The translations under genes were made by a program, and so were the position numbers. Positions 12,430 through 23,192 of a DNA stretch of 64,000 nucleotides are shown piece after piece (position 1 is the first letter of the stretch; each line of letters begins with the position of its first letter). The DNA is from Burkholderiales bacterium (lineage in GTDB: Bacteria; Pseudomonadota; Gammaproteobacteria; Burkholderiales; Burkholderiaceae_C). The DNA is taken from assembly GCA_003963115.1 (NCBI GenBank), contig RXJQ01000025.1:1-64000 (forward strand), written 5' to 3'. The notes below the pieces were generated by a model that saw nothing but the letters and a program-made list of their open reading frames with translations, made no database searches and was not told the origin of the DNA.

Positions 12430-13455
12430 TCAGGCTGTGCTGGCGATGGACGAAGAGGGGGCCGAAGCGGTCCCGCCGCTGTCCACGACGCCGGCCGAGA
12501 GGCTGTGCGGCGTGCTCGTGCCGTGGTGCATGCCGGCACCACCACCGGTCTGCCTGTGCTGCTGAGCCTCCAGCTCGGCCTGGCGCGCCTTCATCTTCTT
12601 CCAGCCCAGGGGGATCAGCATCTGGCCCAGGTAGCTCTGCGTGGGGTAGAAGTTTTCGTTGAACAGGCCCATGCGCGCGGGGCGGCTGCGGTCTGGCGGG
12701 TTGACGTAGGTGCCAAAGAGGTGGTCCCACAACATGAAGACGCTGAAGTTCTTGGCCTCTTCGATCTTGTTGGAGTGGTGCCAGCGGTGGATCTCGTTGG
12801 TGCCGATGATGTAGTTGATCGCGCCGAAGGAGAAGCGCACGTTCATGTGGGTGATGGTGGCCAGCACGCTGCCGATCACGCCGCTGAGGATGAAGGCTTC
12901 CTGGCTGACGCCGGTCTGGAAAGTCACGAAGATGGGCAGGATGCGGCGCCAGATGAGGTCCAGCGGGTGGGCGCGGCTGGCATTGAGCACGCTCAGGCGG
13001 TGCGCGCAGTGGTGCACGCTGTGCAGGCGCCAGAAGAAGTCGATCTCGTGGCCCATGCGGTGGGTCACGTAGAACATGAAGTCAAAGCTCAGGTAGGCGA
13101 TGGCGACCTGGGCCCAGAAGGGCAGGTGATGGGCGGCCATGCTGTCGGGCAGCACACCGAACTTGAACAGCAGGCCGGCGCCCGAGTAGGCCACCAGGGT
13201 GTGCACGAAGAAGTTCTGGAAGCTGGTGATGGCCATCAAGGCGGCGTTGTGCAGCCAGTCGTTGAGCACCTCGCCCTTCTCGAACTCGTTGGGCTGCTCG
13301 GGCCAGATGTACTGCATGGCCGTGGCAACGATGTAGTAGGGCGCCAGGAAGTAGGAAAAGATCTTGCCCGGGTCGAAATGGACATGCAGCACCGTGTAGA
13401 TACCCAGTGCCAGCGAGCCAAAGAGAAACAGACAGCTAAAGAAACGCTTCAACAT
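12430..13455 (-). CDS. Sterol desaturase / fatty acid hydroxylase superfamily membrane protein
   Basis: Integral membrane di-iron oxidase-like protein of 341 aa. The histidine clusters that bind the metal centre are visible: HRMGH (near residue 143), HSVHH (about 157) and HRWHH (about 235). The order HxxxH, HxxHH, HxxHH is that of the fatty acid hydroxylase superfamily. Several hydrophobic segments precede and separate them. The C-terminal 60 residues are low-complexity, Ser/Ala/Gln-rich. The substrate cannot be told from sequence; lipids, sterol-like molecules or carotenoids are known for the superfamily. A second member lies at 29.5 kb. It is convergent with yidC and sits between yidC and mnmE, interrupting the usual order. 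Confidence 0.85.
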   Translation of the reverse strand: MLKRFFSCLFLFGSLALGIYTVLHVHFDPGKIFSYFLAPYYIVATAMQYIWPEQPNEFEKGEVLNDWLHNAALMAITSFQNFFVHTLVAYSGAGLLFKFGVLPDSMAAHHLPFWAQVAIAYLSFDFMFYVTHRMGHEIDFFWRLHSVHHCAHRLSVLNASRAHPLDLIWRRILPIFVTFQTGVSQEAFILSGVIGSVLATITHMNVRFSFGAINYIIGTNEIHRWHHSNKIEEAKNFSVFMLWDHLFGTYVNPPDRSRPARMGLFNENFYPTQSYLGQMLIPLGWKKMKARQAELEAQQHRQTGGGAGMHHGTSTPHSLSAGVVDSGGTASAPSSSIASTA

Positions 13456-13608
13456 AAATGGACCCCATCACGCGCTGCGAGATTAGGGGGCCGGGCATGA
13501 CCCGTCTAGCGGGTTTGTGCCCAAACTCCCGCAGGTGGGGGTATGGGCAGGTGACAATTGCCCACATTCGTTGAGGCAAGGCAATGTCCGGTAAGAAGGT
13601 GTTCAAGC

Positions 13609-15054
13609 ATGTCCTGGGGTGAGCGCAGTGTCCCCATCGTGGCGGTGGCCACGGCTTCCGGCCGCGGGGCTGTGGGCATCGTGCGGGTCTCAGGCAAGGG
13701 CCTGATGCCGCTGGCCCAGGCCTTGTGTGGCCGTGAGCTGGTGCCGCGTCAGGCCACCTATGGCCCTTTCAAGGATGCGCACGGCGAGGCGCTGGACCAT
13801 GGCCTGGCGCTGTACTTCCCTGCGCCGCACAGTTACACCGGCGAGGATGTGCTGGAGCTACAGGGCCATGGCGGCCCGGTGGTGATGCAGCTGCTGCTGG
13901 CGCGTTGCCTGGAGGCGGCGGCCGAAGTGGCGCCTCAAACGGGGCTGGCGCGCCTGCCGGGACTGCGTCTGGCCGAGCCGGGCGAGTTCACGCAGAGGGC
14001 CTTCCTCAATGACAAGATCGACCTGGCCCAGGCCGAAGCCATTGCCGACCTGATCGACGCCAGCACGGAGGCGGCCGCGCGCTCGGCCAGCCGCTCGCTG
14101 GGCGGGGTGTTCTCCCGGGAGATCGAAGCCCTGCGTGACCAGCTCATCAACCTGCGCATGCTGGTCGAAGCCACGCTGGACTTTCCGGAAGAGGAAATCG
14201 ACTTCCTGGAAAAGGCCGATGCCCGTGGGCGCCTGGACCGCGTGGCCGCCACGCTGGACCGCGTGCTGGGCCAGGCCAGGCAAGGCGCCTTGTTGCGCGA
14301 GGGCCTGCAGGTGGTGCTGGCCGGGCAGCCCAACGCAGGCAAGAGCTCCCTGCTCAATGCACTGGCCGGCGCCGAACTGGCCATCGTCACGCCGATCGCG
14401 GGCACCACGCGCGACAAGGTCAGCGAGACGATCCAGATCGAGGGTGTGCCCCTGCATGTGATCGACACGGCAGGCCTGCGGGCCGAGCACGAAGCGTCTG
14501 ACGAGGTTGAGCGCATCGGGATGGCACGCAGCTGGGAGGCCATCGGCCAGGCCGATGCGGTGCTGTTCCTGCACGACCTCACGCGGCGTGATGAGGCGTC
14601 CTACACCCAGGCTGATACGGACATCGCCACGCGCCTGCCTGAATTGGCATCCGGTGTGCCGGTGGTGCATGTGTTCAACAAGGCCGACGCGGTGCAGGTG
14701 GCGGATGCCGTCTCGCTCAACGCCCTGGCCCAGCCTGACGGGCCGGTGCTGACCTTGTCGGCGCGCACGGGGGAAGGCTTGCAGGCCCTGCGGCACACGC
14801 TGCTGGAGATCGCCGGCTGGCAGGCCGCGCCCGAGGGCGTGTTCATCGCGCGCCAACGCCATGTGCAGGCGCTGCGCCAGGCGCGCGGGCACCTGGAAGT
14901 GGCGCAGGCCCATGCGGCCTTGAACGACGGGGCGCTCGATTTGCTGGCCGAGGAGCTGCGCCTGGCGCACAACGCGCTGGGCACGATCACCGGGGCGTTT
15001 TCAGCCGATGACCTTTTGGGTGAAATATTCACGCGTTTTTGCATCGGCAAGTGA
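13609..15054 (+). CDS. mnmE: tRNA uridine-5-carboxymethylaminomethyl GTPase MnmE
   Basis: MnmE and MnmG together modify U34 in the wobble position of several tRNAs. From [11 protein letters not shown] the protein is 481 aa, the normal length. The N-terminal formyl-tetrahydrofolate-binding domain begins [21 protein letters not shown]. The G domain has GQPNAGKSS (G1), GTTRD (G2), DTAGLR (G3) and NKAD (G4). The protein ends in the catalytic-Cys motif FCIGK. An AAGAAGG site lies upstream of the chosen ATG. The partner mnmG is 17 kb away at 31.8 kb. Confidence 0.96.
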   Translation: MSWGERSVPIVAVATASGRGAVGIVRVSGKGLMPLAQALCGRELVPRQATYGPFKDAHGEALDHGLALYFPAPHSYTGEDVLELQGHGGPVVMQLLLARCLEAAAEVAPQTGLARLPGLRLAEPGEFTQRAFLNDKIDLAQAEAIADLIDASTEAAARSASRSLGGVFSREIEALRDQLINLRMLVEATLDFPEEEIDFLEKADARGRLDRVAATLDRVLGQARQGALLREGLQVVLAGQPNAGKSSLLNALAGAELAIVTPIAGTTRDKVSETIQIEGVPLHVIDTAGLRAEHEASDEVERIGMARSWEAIGQADAVLFLHDLTRRDEASYTQADTDIATRLPELASGVPVVHVFNKADAVQVADAVSLNALAQPDGPVLTLSARTGEGLQALRHTLLEIAGWQAAPEGVFIARQRHVQALRQARGHLEVAQAHAALNDGALDLLAEELRLAHNALGTITGAFSADDLLGEIFTRFCIGK

Positions 15055-15184
15055 GCGGCATACCATATACCCCTTCGGGTGTGATATGACCTTCGTGGGG
15101 TCTGCGCGTCATGACCAGGCAACAAAAAGTAGACTTGGTCTGAAAAGGCAAGCACGGTCAGGCCCCGATGAACTAAATTAACAG

Positions 15185-15201
15185 GCTCGTGCTATACGAG
15201 C
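15185..15201. promoter_or_regulatory. Inverted repeat upstream of the cyclic-nucleotide-binding gene
   Basis: GCTCGTGCTATACGAGC is a perfect 6-bp inverted repeat with a 5-bp centre. It lies 41 bases before the start codon, where a repressor or activator site would sit. The centre includes a TATACG -10-like string. The regulator is unknown. Confidence 0.35.
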
Positions 15202-15241
15202 GTCATGCGGGCGCCAAGAAAGCGCGTAACTTGAGGCACCG

Positions 15242-15709
15242 ATGGATTCCACAGCATTGATTCAGGCGATACAGACGCTCAATACGGAAGATGCCTTCCG
15301 TCCGCGTCTGGATCCTCAGCAATGGCGGACGTTTTGCCAGTACCTGACACGCCATGAATTGCGCTCGGGCGATCTGCTGGTCAAGCAAGGTGACCATGAC
15401 CGCACGGTCTACTTCCTCGGGCAGGGCTCCTTGCAGGTGTTCGTCACGGGCGGCACGCCTGGCGCGTCGCGGATCGCCATCCTGCGGCCGGGTTCCATCT
15501 GTGGTGAGCCGGGGCTGTTCGCCGATGGCCCGCGCATGGCCAATGTCGAGGCCATGACGCCCTGTGTGATCTATGCCTTGCGCCTGCCGCGCTTTGAAGA
15601 ACTGGTGGCCCGCGTGCCGTCGGTGGCCGTCGAGGTGGTGCGGGCAGCGGGTTCGGTCATGGCCCAGCGCATGCGCGCGAACATGACCCGTCAGATACCA
15701 TCGGCCTGA
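15242..15709 (+). CDS. Cyclic-nucleotide-binding domain protein (no DNA-binding domain)
   Basis: This 155-aa protein consists of one cyclic nucleotide-binding (Crp-like) beta-roll. The pattern GDLLVKQGDHDRTVYFLGQGSLQVF matches the first half of the fold. IAILRPGSICGEPGLFADGPRMANVEA matches the phosphate-binding cassette region, with GE present and PRMAN in place of the usual PR(S/T)A. No helix-turn-helix follows, so unlike Crp/Fnr it is probably a ligand sensor or protein partner. GAGG precedes the ATG. The HD-GYP response regulator lies 65 bases downstream on the same strand, which suggests joint function in second-messenger signalling. The ligand is not known. Confidence 0.75.
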   Translation: MDSTALIQAIQTLNTEDAFRPRLDPQQWRTFCQYLTRHELRSGDLLVKQGDHDRTVYFLGQGSLQVFVTGGTPGASRIAILRPGSICGEPGLFADGPRMANVEAMTPCVIYALRLPRFEELVARVPSVAVEVVRAAGSVMAQRMRANMTRQIPSA

Positions 15710-15774
15710 GTTGTCGCTCGGGTGCTGTTGTGCAGCCAGAACTAGAAAATCGTCGACCAGCGGAGTGATGCAGG

Positions 15775-16839
15775 ATGTCAGCGAACCTGAGTTTGCGTCG
15801 GCCCACCATCTTGGTGGCGGATGATTCGCCTCAGAACATCGAGTTGCTGTCCAAGGTGCTTGGACAGGATTACCGGATTAAGGTGGCCACCTCGGGTGAG
15901 AAAGCCCTGGGCATCGCGTATTCCGATGAGCCGCCCGACTTGATTTTGCTGGACATCATGATGCCCGACCTCAGCGGGCATGAGGTGTGCCGCCGCATCA
16001 AGGCCAACCCGGACCGCCGCCGCATCCCGGTCATCTTCGTGACGGCCATGAGCACCGTCGAAGACGAAAGCCTGGGCCTGAGCCTGGGTGCCGTGGACTA
16101 CATCACCAAGCCCATCAGCCCGCCACTGGTGCAGGCCCGTGTGCGCACGCACTTGGCGCTGTACGACCAGTCGCGCGAGCTGGAGCGCATGGTGGCGCAG
16201 CGCACCAACGAGCTGGTGGCCACGCGCCAGCAGATCATCCGCCGCCTGGGCCGTGCCGCCGAGTTCAAGGACAACGAGACGGGCAACCACGTCATCCGCA
16301 TGAGCCACATCGCGCGGCTCATTGCGCAGCAGGCGGGACTGGGGCCGGAGTCGGTGCAGCTGCTGTTCCAGACGGCGGCCATGCATGACGTGGGCAAGAT
16401 CGGTGTGCCCGATCAGATCCTGCTCAAGCCCGGTCCGCTCAATCCGGAGGAGCGCAAGATCGTGCGCCAGCACCCGCAGATCGGCGCCGACATCATCGGC
16501 CGGCATGACAACGAGTTGCTGGCCACGGCGCGCATCATCGCGCTGACGCACCATGAGCGCTGGGATGGCGCAGGCTACCCGCAGGGACTCAAGGGCGAGC
16601 AGATTCCATTGTTCGGGCGCATTGTGGCCATTGCCGATGTGTTCGACGCCTTGATGAACCGCCGGCCCTACAAGGAGGCCATGAGCGCCTCACAGGCCCT
16701 GGCCGTGATGGCCGAGGAGCGTGGCGGCGCCTTCGATCCGACGCTGCTGGATTGCTTCTTCCAGCAGCAGTTCGAGATCCTGCGCGTGATGGACCTGTAC
16801 GCCGACGAGCGCGGCCCCGTGGCCGAGATGACGGGCTGA
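15775..16839 (+). CDS. Response regulator with HD-GYP c-di-GMP phosphodiesterase domain
   Basis: RpfG-like protein of 354 aa. The N-terminal receiver domain has VADDSPQN, the phosphoacceptor Asp in LILLDIMMPD (about residue 62) and the KPIS switch lysine. A coiled-coil linker follows (LYDQSRELERMVAQRTNEL). The C-terminal HD-GYP domain has HDVGKIGVPD and HHERWDGAGYPQGLKGEQIPLFGRIVAIADVFDAL, where GAGYP takes the place of GYP. Such proteins break down cyclic di-GMP when phosphorylated. It is convergent with the huge hybrid kinase at 16.9-21 kb, a candidate partner, and is preceded by the cyclic-nucleotide-binding protein. Confidence 0.9.
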   Translation: MSANLSLRRPTILVADDSPQNIELLSKVLGQDYRIKVATSGEKALGIAYSDEPPDLILLDIMMPDLSGHEVCRRIKANPDRRRIPVIFVTAMSTVEDESLGLSLGAVDYITKPISPPLVQARVRTHLALYDQSRELERMVAQRTNELVATRQQIIRRLGRAAEFKDNETGNHVIRMSHIARLIAQQAGLGPESVQLLFQTAAMHDVGKIGVPDQILLKPGPLNPEERKIVRQHPQIGADIIGRHDNELLATARIIALTHHERWDGAGYPQGLKGEQIPLFGRIVAIADVFDALMNRRPYKEAMSASQALAVMAEERGGAFDPTLLDCFFQQQFEILRVMDLYADERGPVAEMTG

Positions 16840-16854
16840 CGGGCGAGGAGCCGA

Positions 16855-19800
16855 TCAGCCCTGTTCGGTGATGCGGCGCAGGGCCTGGGCCGCGCTGTCG
16901 AAATCGTAGTGATCGAGCGCGCGCTGCAGTTCGGTGATCTGCGGATGTTGGCGCAGCATGGCATGGCTGTGCAGCATGTCTTGCAGCAGCTCGCGCGACT
17001 GCGCGTCGTTGTCTTCGATGAGGTGACCCAGTCTCATCCAGATGGGCTTCATCGCGTCGTTGCTCAGCGTGGCCTGCTGCTGTTCCACGGTCTCGGCACG
17101 GGGCTTGTTGAGCCTGTCGATATCGGCCAGCACGGCCTGCAGGGCGTCCAGCGTCTTGGCGAGCTGGACGTGCACCTGGGCACGGTGTTGTTCAGGCGTT
17201 TCATCCGCAATCTTGGTCTGCATGAGGGCTTCCAGTTGGGTGACGTCTTGAAGCAGCCTGGTGGCGCCGATATTGCCGGCCAGGCCTTTGAGGGTGTGGG
17301 TTGCCATCAGGGCTGCTTCCTCGTTGGGGGCAGCGGCGAACTGCTGGGCGAAATCATGTTGGGTCTTGGCGAATCCTTTGAGCAGGCGCAGGTAGAGGTC
17401 CATGTTGCCCATGCAGCGCGACAGGCCGTCGGCCGTGTCCAGCGTGGCCAGAGGCGTGGCTTCGGCGCGTGCAGGGGTGGTGTCCGCGCCCGATGAAGAG
17501 GATGAGGACGCGTTGGTATTGACGGCCGTGGGCAAGGGCACGACGTTCTGCGCTGGCGTGATCCAGCGCGCCATGATGGTGAACATCTGGCCCAGGTCCA
17601 GCGGCTTGGTGATGTGGTCGTTCATGCCGCAGCTGAGCACGCGTTCACGGTCGGCGGCCATGGCGCTGGCGGTCATCGCGATCACGGGCATGGTGTGCCA
17701 TTCGGGCCGTGCGCGGATGCGTTCGGTGGCGGTGTAGCCGTCCATCACGGGCATCTGGCAGTCCATCAGCACGCCATCGAAGGGGCCGTCCTGATCGAGC
17801 TTGTCGAGGCACTCCGCGCCGTTGGAGGCCGTGACCACGATCAGGCCGGCGCGTTGCAGGAGGTCGCTGGCGAGTTCCTGGTTCATGGGCTGGTCCTCCA
17901 CGAGCAGCACGCGGGCGCCGGCCAGCTGGCGCTGGGCCTGTTTGAGCACGCGGCTGGTGTGGGCGGGCACGATGGGCTCGCTGCTGGGCTGGCCCAGGGC
18001 GCGTGCCAGGCTGTCCAGCAAGGTGGAGGGGGTGACGGGCTTGTTGATCACGCCGGACAGGCCCAGGCCTTCGGCGGCCTTGAGCGCTTCTTCACGGGCA
18101 AAGGCGGTGACCAGCAGCACGAAGGGGCGGTGCTCGGGCGGGATGGACAGGGCATGGCGCGCAAACGCGATGCCGTCCATGCCCGGCATCTTCCAGTCGG
18201 TCAGCAGGATCTGGTGGGGCTTGCCTTCGGCCAGGGCCTTGCGCAGGTGGACCAGGGCAATCTCGCCGCTCTCCGCGGTGTCGACATCCAGGCCGAGGCG
18301 GCGGGCCATGTCGCCCAGCACCTCGCGGGCCGTGGCGTTGTCGTCCACCAGCAGCAGGCGTTTGCCTTGCAGCTCCTTGGCGGTGAGCGCGCGCTGGCTG
18401 GAGGGCTGGCTCTGCATGCCGAAGCGGGCGGTGAAGTGGAAGGTCGAGCCCTTGCCCGGCTGGCTGTTGACCCAGATGCGGCCATGCATCATCTCAACCA
18501 GCTGGCGCGAGATGGTCAGGCCCAGGCCGGTGCCACCATATTGGCGCGTCGAGGAGCTGTCGATCTGGGTGAAGGGCTGGAAGAGCCGCTCCATCTGCTC
18601 GGGCGTCATGCCGATGCCGCTGTCGCGCACCCAGAAGTGCAGCACGACGTCGGCGGGGTCCAGGCGCTGCACTTCGCAGCCGATCAGCACCTCGCCCTTG
18701 TTGGTGAACTTGATGGCGTTGGTGCCCAGGTTGATGAGGATCTGGCCCAGGCGGATGGGGTCGCCCACCAGGGAGGTGGGGATGTCGGGCGGGGCGGTGA
18801 AGAGCAGCTCGAGGTTCTTCTCCTCGGCCCGCATGCCCAGCATATCGGCCATGCTGCTGATGACGTTCTCGAGCTGGAAGTCGGTGTACTCCAGCTCCAG
18901 CTTGCCAGACTCGATCTTGGAGACGTCGAGCACGTCGTTGAGGATCTGCAGCAGGTTGCTGGCCGCGCGGTGGGCCTTGTCGACGTAGTTGCGCGCCTTG
19001 GATGGCAGCTCGTCCATCAGGGCCAGGTGGGTCATGCCCATGATGGCGTTCATGGGTGTGCGGATCTCGTGGCTCATATTGGCCAGGAAGCGGCTCTTGG
19101 CCAGGGTCGCGGCTTCGGAGGCCAGCTGGGCCTGGCGCATGGCGGCCTCGGTCTGCTTGCGCGCGGTGATGTCCTGCACGATGCCGCAGAACTGCTTGCG
19201 CCCGTCATGCTCGAAGGGGATGAGCACGACTTCGGCGTCGAAGGGCTCGCCATCCAATCGGGTGTGGCGCCACTCCAGGGTCTCGGCCTGACCGGTTTCG
19301 GAGGCGCGCTGCAGGGCCCCCAGCGATTCGGGCTTTTGCATGTGCCCGGCCGGTGACAGCGGGGGCTTGGAGGGCATCAGGCCGAGCAGGGCTTGTTCGC
19401 TGTCGCCGCCGAAGAGTTCGACGGCGCGCGGGTTGCAGCGCGTGATGCCGCGGTCGGCGCTGTAGAAAATGAAGGCCACGGGCGCGTGTGCGAACACGGC
19501 TTGCGAACGCGCATCCACTTCCTTGCGCGCGGTGATGTCGGCCCAGTAGCCGTTGTAGGTTCGGCCGCCATCGTCATGCACGAGGCATTGGCTGTCGCAG
19601 CTGATCCAGCGGCGCTGGCCATGGAAGGTCAGGGGGAACTCGACGGGTTTCACCGGGGGTTGCGGCGTGGTGGTCGGGTCTTCGGCGTGGGTCTGGCGCA
19701 TGAGCCGCCAGGGCAGTTGCGGGTCCTGCAGCAGCGTGTCCTTGCTGAAGCCCAGCAGGCGCTCGGCCCCGTCACCGATGAAGCTGAAGTAGGGCGGGTC

Positions 19801-20970
19801 GTTGGCGGGCTGGCGGTAGCAGAAGACGGTCAGCGGCAGGGCATGGGCCATGTCGTTGAGTTCCTGCTTGGCGCGCAGCAGCGCATGCTGGCGTTGCAGG
19901 CGCTGGGCCCGCATGGTGATGAGCCAGTAGCCGGTGATCAGGGCCAGCGCGGCGGCGGTGGTCCAGGTGGCGAGGATGGGGGCTTCGTCGCTGATGGGCA
20001 CCAGCACCCATGCCGTGAGGTTGCTGTAGTTCAGCGGCCGCGACAGGGCCATGAAGCGGCCATCGGGCCTTTGCACTTCGGTGACGTTGCGGTTGTCCAC
20101 CTGCAAGGCGCCGGTGCGCCAGCCCAGATCGGTGGGCACGCGCTGATAGAGGCGGCGCTGGCTGTCTTCGTCCATGCTGATGGGGCCTTGCAGCATGGTG
20201 CGGCCCAGCAACTGGTCGACCTGGTTGCCGATCAGCATCACGCCTTGCTCGTCGGTCACGAAGAGCTGGTGCGTGGGGTCGTCGAACAGGCGCGACAGGG
20301 AGGCCGACTCTTCGGCGACCACGATGACCCCGGCCGTGCCGTCGGGGCCGTCCACGCGGGCCGAGAAGTAAAAGCCTGGGATCTTGTTGATGCGCCCGAC
20401 CGCGAACTGCGAGCCGTGGCCGTTCTCGATGGCCTCGATGTAGTAGCGGCGGGTGCGGAAGTTGCCGCCAATGGCGCTGACCGTGGAGTCGATGCCGGCG
20501 TCGGCCACGACGGTGCCGTAGCGGTCCATCATGAAGAGGTGATCGAGCCGGAAATCGCGCGAGGTGTCCAGCAGGGTCTGGCTGATCTTGCGCACGGCGG
20601 GCTGACGGCTGAGCTCGTCGCGCACGCGTTCGCGGCTGGTTTCGGTCAGGCCTTCGCTGCCGGGGACCTTGACGTCCAGCAGGAAGTGCTGAAGGTCGGT
20701 CTGGCGGCTGAGTGCCAGGGGCAGGGCCGCGTGCTGTTGGAAGGTGACGCTCAGCGAGTTGTGCAGGCTGTCGAGCCGGAACTGGGCGCCATCGAGCAGG
20801 GCCAGTCGGTGTCGCGTGATCTCGTGGTTGACGGTCCAGACGCCCAGTCCGCAGACCAGCACGGTCCACGCCAGGGCAGCGCGCCACAAACGGGGGTTGG
20901 CATGAAGACTGGCCATGTAGCCCTGGGGCTGTTCGCGCGGCGAGTGGGTCCCGGCCGACATGGCGTCCAT
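16855..20970 (-). CDS. Large hybrid sensor histidine kinase (sensor-PAS-PAS-HisKA-HATPase-REC-REC-Hpt)
   Basis: At 1371 aa this is the largest gene here. A transmembrane helix ([16 protein letters not shown], about residue 32), a periplasmic sensor region of roughly 280 aa (probably Cache-like) and a second helix ([13 protein letters not shown]) make up the input part. Two PAS domains follow, the second ending [13 protein letters not shown]. The HisKA phosphoacceptor is [18 protein letters not shown]. The ATPase has [16 protein letters not shown]. Two receivers follow ([12 protein letters not shown] and [12 protein letters not shown]), then an Hpt domain with [14 protein letters not shown]. 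All elements for an internal His-Asp-His relay are present. AGGAG lies 9 bases before the ATG. Its output partner may be the adjacent HD-GYP regulator, an inference from position. Confidence 0.92.
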   Translation of the reverse strand: MDAMSAGTHSPREQPQGYMASLHANPRLWRAALAWTVLVCGLGVWTVNHEITRHRLALLDGAQFRLDSLHNSLSVTFQQHAALPLALSRQTDLQHFLLDVKVPGSEGLTETSRERVRDELSRQPAVRKISQTLLDTSRDFRLDHLFMMDRYGTVVADAGIDSTVSAIGGNFRTRRYYIEAIENGHGSQFAVGRINKIPGFYFSARVDGPDGTAGVIVVAEESASLSRLFDDPTHQLFVTDEQGVMLIGNQVDQLLGRTMLQGPISMDEDSQRRLYQRVPTDLGWRTGALQVDNRNVTEVQRPDGRFMALSRPLNYSNLTAWVLVPISDEAPILATWTTAAALALITGYWLITMRAQRLQRQHALLRAKQELNDMAHALPLTVFCYRQPANDPPYFSFIGDGAERLLGFSKDTLLQDPQLPWRLMRQTHAEDPTTTPQPPVKPVEFPLTFHGQRRWISCDSQCLVHDDGGRTYNGYWADITARKEVDARSQAVFAHAPVAFIFYSADRGITRCNPRAVELFGGDSEQALLGLMPSKPPLSPAGHMQKPESLGALQRASETGQAETLEWRHTRLDGEPFDAEVVLIPFEHDGRKQFCGIVQDITARKQTEAAMRQAQLASEAATLAKSRFLANMSHEIRTPMNAIMGMTHLALMDELPSKARNYVDKAHRAASNLLQILNDVLDVSKIESGKLELEYTDFQLENVISSMADMLGMRAEEKNLELLFTAPPDIPTSLVGDPIRLGQILINLGTNAIKFTNKGEVLIGCEVQRLDPADVVLHFWVRDSGIGMTPEQMERLFQPFTQIDSSSTRQYGGTGLGLTISRQLVEMMHGRIWVNSQPGKGSTFHFTARFGMQSQPSSQRALTAKELQGKRLLLVDDNATAREVLGDMARRLGLDVDTAESGEIALVHLRKALAEGKPHQILLTDWKMPGMDGIAFARHALSIPPEHRPFVLLVTAFAREEALKAAEGLGLSGVINKPVTPSTLLDSLARALGQPSSEPIVPAHTSRVLKQAQRQLAGARVLLVEDQPMNQELASDLLQRAGLIVVTASNGAECLDKLDQDGPFDGVLMDCQMPVMDGYTATERIRARPEWHTMPVIAMTASAMAADRERVLSCGMNDHITKPLDLGQMFTIMARWITPAQNVVPLPTAVNTNASSSSSSGADTTPARAEATPLATLDTADGLSRCMGNMDLYLRLLKGFAKTQHDFAQQFAAAPNEEAALMATHTLKGLAGNIGATRLLQDVTQLEALMQTKIADETPEQHRAQVHVQLAKTLDALQAVLADIDRLNKPRAETVEQQQATLSNDAMKPIWMRLGHLIEDNDAQSRELLQDMLHSHAMLRQHPQITELQRALDHYDFDSAAQALRRITEQG

Positions 20971-21086
20971 GCAAGAGGTCTCCTGTTTGGGAGCGGGCGG
21001 GGGTGGGCCCGGCGACGAGTTGGGCCAAAGTGTGCACTGACTTGGGGCTACAGCCTAGAGGGCGATTGCGGTCATTTGTGCAGTTT

Positions 21087-23102
21087 TCAGCCTTTGAGCA
21101 ACACACCTTCGGCCCGTGCGAGATCCTGGGGGCGGCCTGAGAGCACCAGGGTGTCGCCCACCTGCAGGATCAGGGACTCGCTGGGCGAGACCACCCGGCC
21201 TTCGGCCCGCCGCACCGAGACGACGATCACTTGCAGCTCGCGCTGGTCGAGGCTGGCGCCCAGGGTCTGGCCGATGCACAGGGCGTTGGCGCCGAGCGTG
21301 ACCGATTGCAGGCGCTGCAACTCCAGCTCGTCCACGCTGTCATCGTCGGCGCCGTGGAAGTAGCCGCGCAGCAGGCCGTAGCGCGCCACCCGCTGGTCCT
21401 GCACCATGCGGATCACACGGCGCATGGGCACGCCTACCAGCGCCAGGGCCTGTGTGGCCAGCATGAGCGAGCCTTCGATGGCTTCGGGCACGACCACAGT
21501 GGCACCGGCCTTCTGCAGCTCATCGAGGTTGGCGTCGTCGATGGTGCGCACCAGCACCGGCACGTTGGGCGCATGCTCATGCACCAGGTGCAGGATCTTC
21601 TTGGCCACCGCCGTGTTGGGGAAGGTGATCACCACCGCTGCGGCCCGCGACAAGCCCGCCGCGACCAGGCTTTGCAGCCGGCTGGCATCACCGAAAACCA
21701 CGCTGTGGCCGGCGGCCGCTGCCTGGCGCACGCGGTCGGGGTCCAGGTCCAGGGCCATGTAGGCGATAGACTGCTTCTCCAGCAGGCGCGACAGGTTCTG
21801 GCCACTGCGCCCATAGCCGCAGATCAGCACGTGGCGCTCGGTGTTGATGGCCTTGGTGGCGATCTTGGTCATGGCCAGCGACTGCATCAGCCAGTCGGTG
21901 GACGACACGCGCATCACGATGCGGTTGCTGAACATGATGATGAAGGGCGTGGCCAGCATGGACAGCACCATGGCGGCCAGCAAGGGGCTCTCCACTTGTT
22001 TGGGAATGAGCTTCTCATCGGTGGCCAGCGACAGCAGCACGAAGCCGAACTCGCCGGCCTGGGCCAGGTACAGGCCCGTGCGCAAGGCCACGCCAGTACT
22101 GGCCCCGAAGAGCTTGGACAAGGTCGTGATCAGGCCCAGCTTGAAGATCACGGGCAGGCTGGCCAGCATCAGCACCAAGGCCCATTGCTCGTACAGGCTG
22201 TGCCAGTCGAGCTTCATGCCGATGGTGATGAAGAACAGGCCCAGCAGGACGTCGTGGAAGGGGCGGATGTCGGTCTCCACCTGGTGCTTGTATTCGGTCT
22301 CGGCGATCAGCATGCCGGCGATGAAGGCGCCCAGCGCCAGCGACAGGCCAAAGTGCTCGGTCAACCAGGCCAGGCCCAGCGTGACCAGCAGCAGATTGAG
22401 CATGAACAGCTCCTCGCTCTTGCGCCGCGCCACCAGGTTGAGCCACCAGTGCATGATCTTCTGACCACCGGCCAGCAGCACGATCAGCAGGCCCGTTGCC
22501 TTGATGCCGGCCATCATCAGGGTGCGCGTCATCTCCGAGGCCGAGTCGCCCAAAGCGGGAATGAGCACCAGCAGCGGCACCACGGCCAAGTCCTGGAACA
22601 GCAGGATGCCCATCACGCGGCGGCCATGTTCGGTCTCCAGCTCCAGCCGGTCGGCCATCATCTTGACCACGATGGCCGTGCTGCTCATGGCCAGGGCACC
22701 GCCCAGGGCCACGGCGCTTTGCCAGTTGATGCCCCAGCCCAGCAGGCCGCCGTGGTGGCCCATGTAAGCCAGCGTGGCGCTGAGCGCGAGGTGTCCGGCC
22801 AGCGTGGCCACGATGGTCAGCGCGACCTGGCTCAGGCCCAGCCCGAAGACCAGCGAGCGCATGCTCTTGAGCTTGGGCAGGTTGAACTCCAGCCCGATCA
22901 CAAACATCAGGAAGACCACACCGAACTCGGCCAGGTACTGCACGCCCGCCGAGTCCCTGGCCAGGGCCAGCGCATTGGGCCCGATCACCACGCCTACGGC
23001 CAGGTAGCCCAGCATGGGCGGCAGCTTCATCAAGCGGAACAAGACCACGCCGATGACGGCGGCAAACAAGTACAAAAGCGTGAGATCGAGCGTGGTGGCC
23101 AT
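21087..23102 (-). CDS. Monovalent cation:proton antiporter of the KefB/KefC (CPA2) type
   Basis: From MATTLDLTLLYLF the protein is 671 aa. About 12 membrane helices fill the first 390 residues, including GYLAVGVVIGPNALAL, MFVIGLEFNLPKL and LALGAFIAGMLIAET. A cytosolic RCK_N nucleotide-binding domain follows, with HVLICGYGRSGQNLSRLL, a GxGxxG-type pattern. The protein ends with a TrkA-C-like domain (LGASLDQRELQVIVVSVRR). The family exports K+ (or Na+) against H+, often gated by glutathione adducts or nucleotides. AAGGA precedes this ATG; the longer open frame upstream (120 codons) runs into the divergent kdsD gene and is a shadow. Whether it is a true KefB cannot be told. Confidence 0.88.
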   Translation of the reverse strand: MATTLDLTLLYLFAAVIGVVLFRLMKLPPMLGYLAVGVVIGPNALALARDSAGVQYLAEFGVVFLMFVIGLEFNLPKLKSMRSLVFGLGLSQVALTIVATLAGHLALSATLAYMGHHGGLLGWGINWQSAVALGGALAMSSTAIVVKMMADRLELETEHGRRVMGILLFQDLAVVPLLVLIPALGDSASEMTRTLMMAGIKATGLLIVLLAGGQKIMHWWLNLVARRKSEELFMLNLLLVTLGLAWLTEHFGLSLALGAFIAGMLIAETEYKHQVETDIRPFHDVLLGLFFITIGMKLDWHSLYEQWALVLMLASLPVIFKLGLITTLSKLFGASTGVALRTGLYLAQAGEFGFVLLSLATDEKLIPKQVESPLLAAMVLSMLATPFIIMFSNRIVMRVSSTDWLMQSLAMTKIATKAINTERHVLICGYGRSGQNLSRLLEKQSIAYMALDLDPDRVRQAAAAGHSVVFGDASRLQSLVAAGLSRAAAVVITFPNTAVAKKILHLVHEHAPNVPVLVRTIDDANLDELQKAGATVVVPEAIEGSLMLATQALALVGVPMRRVIRMVQDQRVARYGLLRGYFHGADDDSVDELELQRLQSVTLGANALCIGQTLGASLDQRELQVIVVSVRRAEGRVVSPSESLILQVGDTLVLSGRPQDLARAEGVLLKG

Positions 23103-23192
23103 GAAGTCCTTAGACCTAGAATCACCCGATCCTACCCGGGGCAGCCTGCGCATGTTCAAATCCGCAGCGGTCAGTTGACTTCTCTCCTCTTC

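Noticed and set aside
12308-12730. Upstream extension of the small membrane ORF to 184 aa
   Set aside because: It overlaps the hydroxylase gene in another frame and has shadow-like composition.
15060-15090. Small hairpin around ACCCCTTCGGGT after mnmE
   Set aside because: The stem is short and no T-run follows, so a terminator call is not supported.
21231-23192. 986-aa frame upstream of kdsD
   Set aside because: It is the antisense of the KefB-type gene fused by chance to kdsD; the KdsD family starts at MPTQSV.
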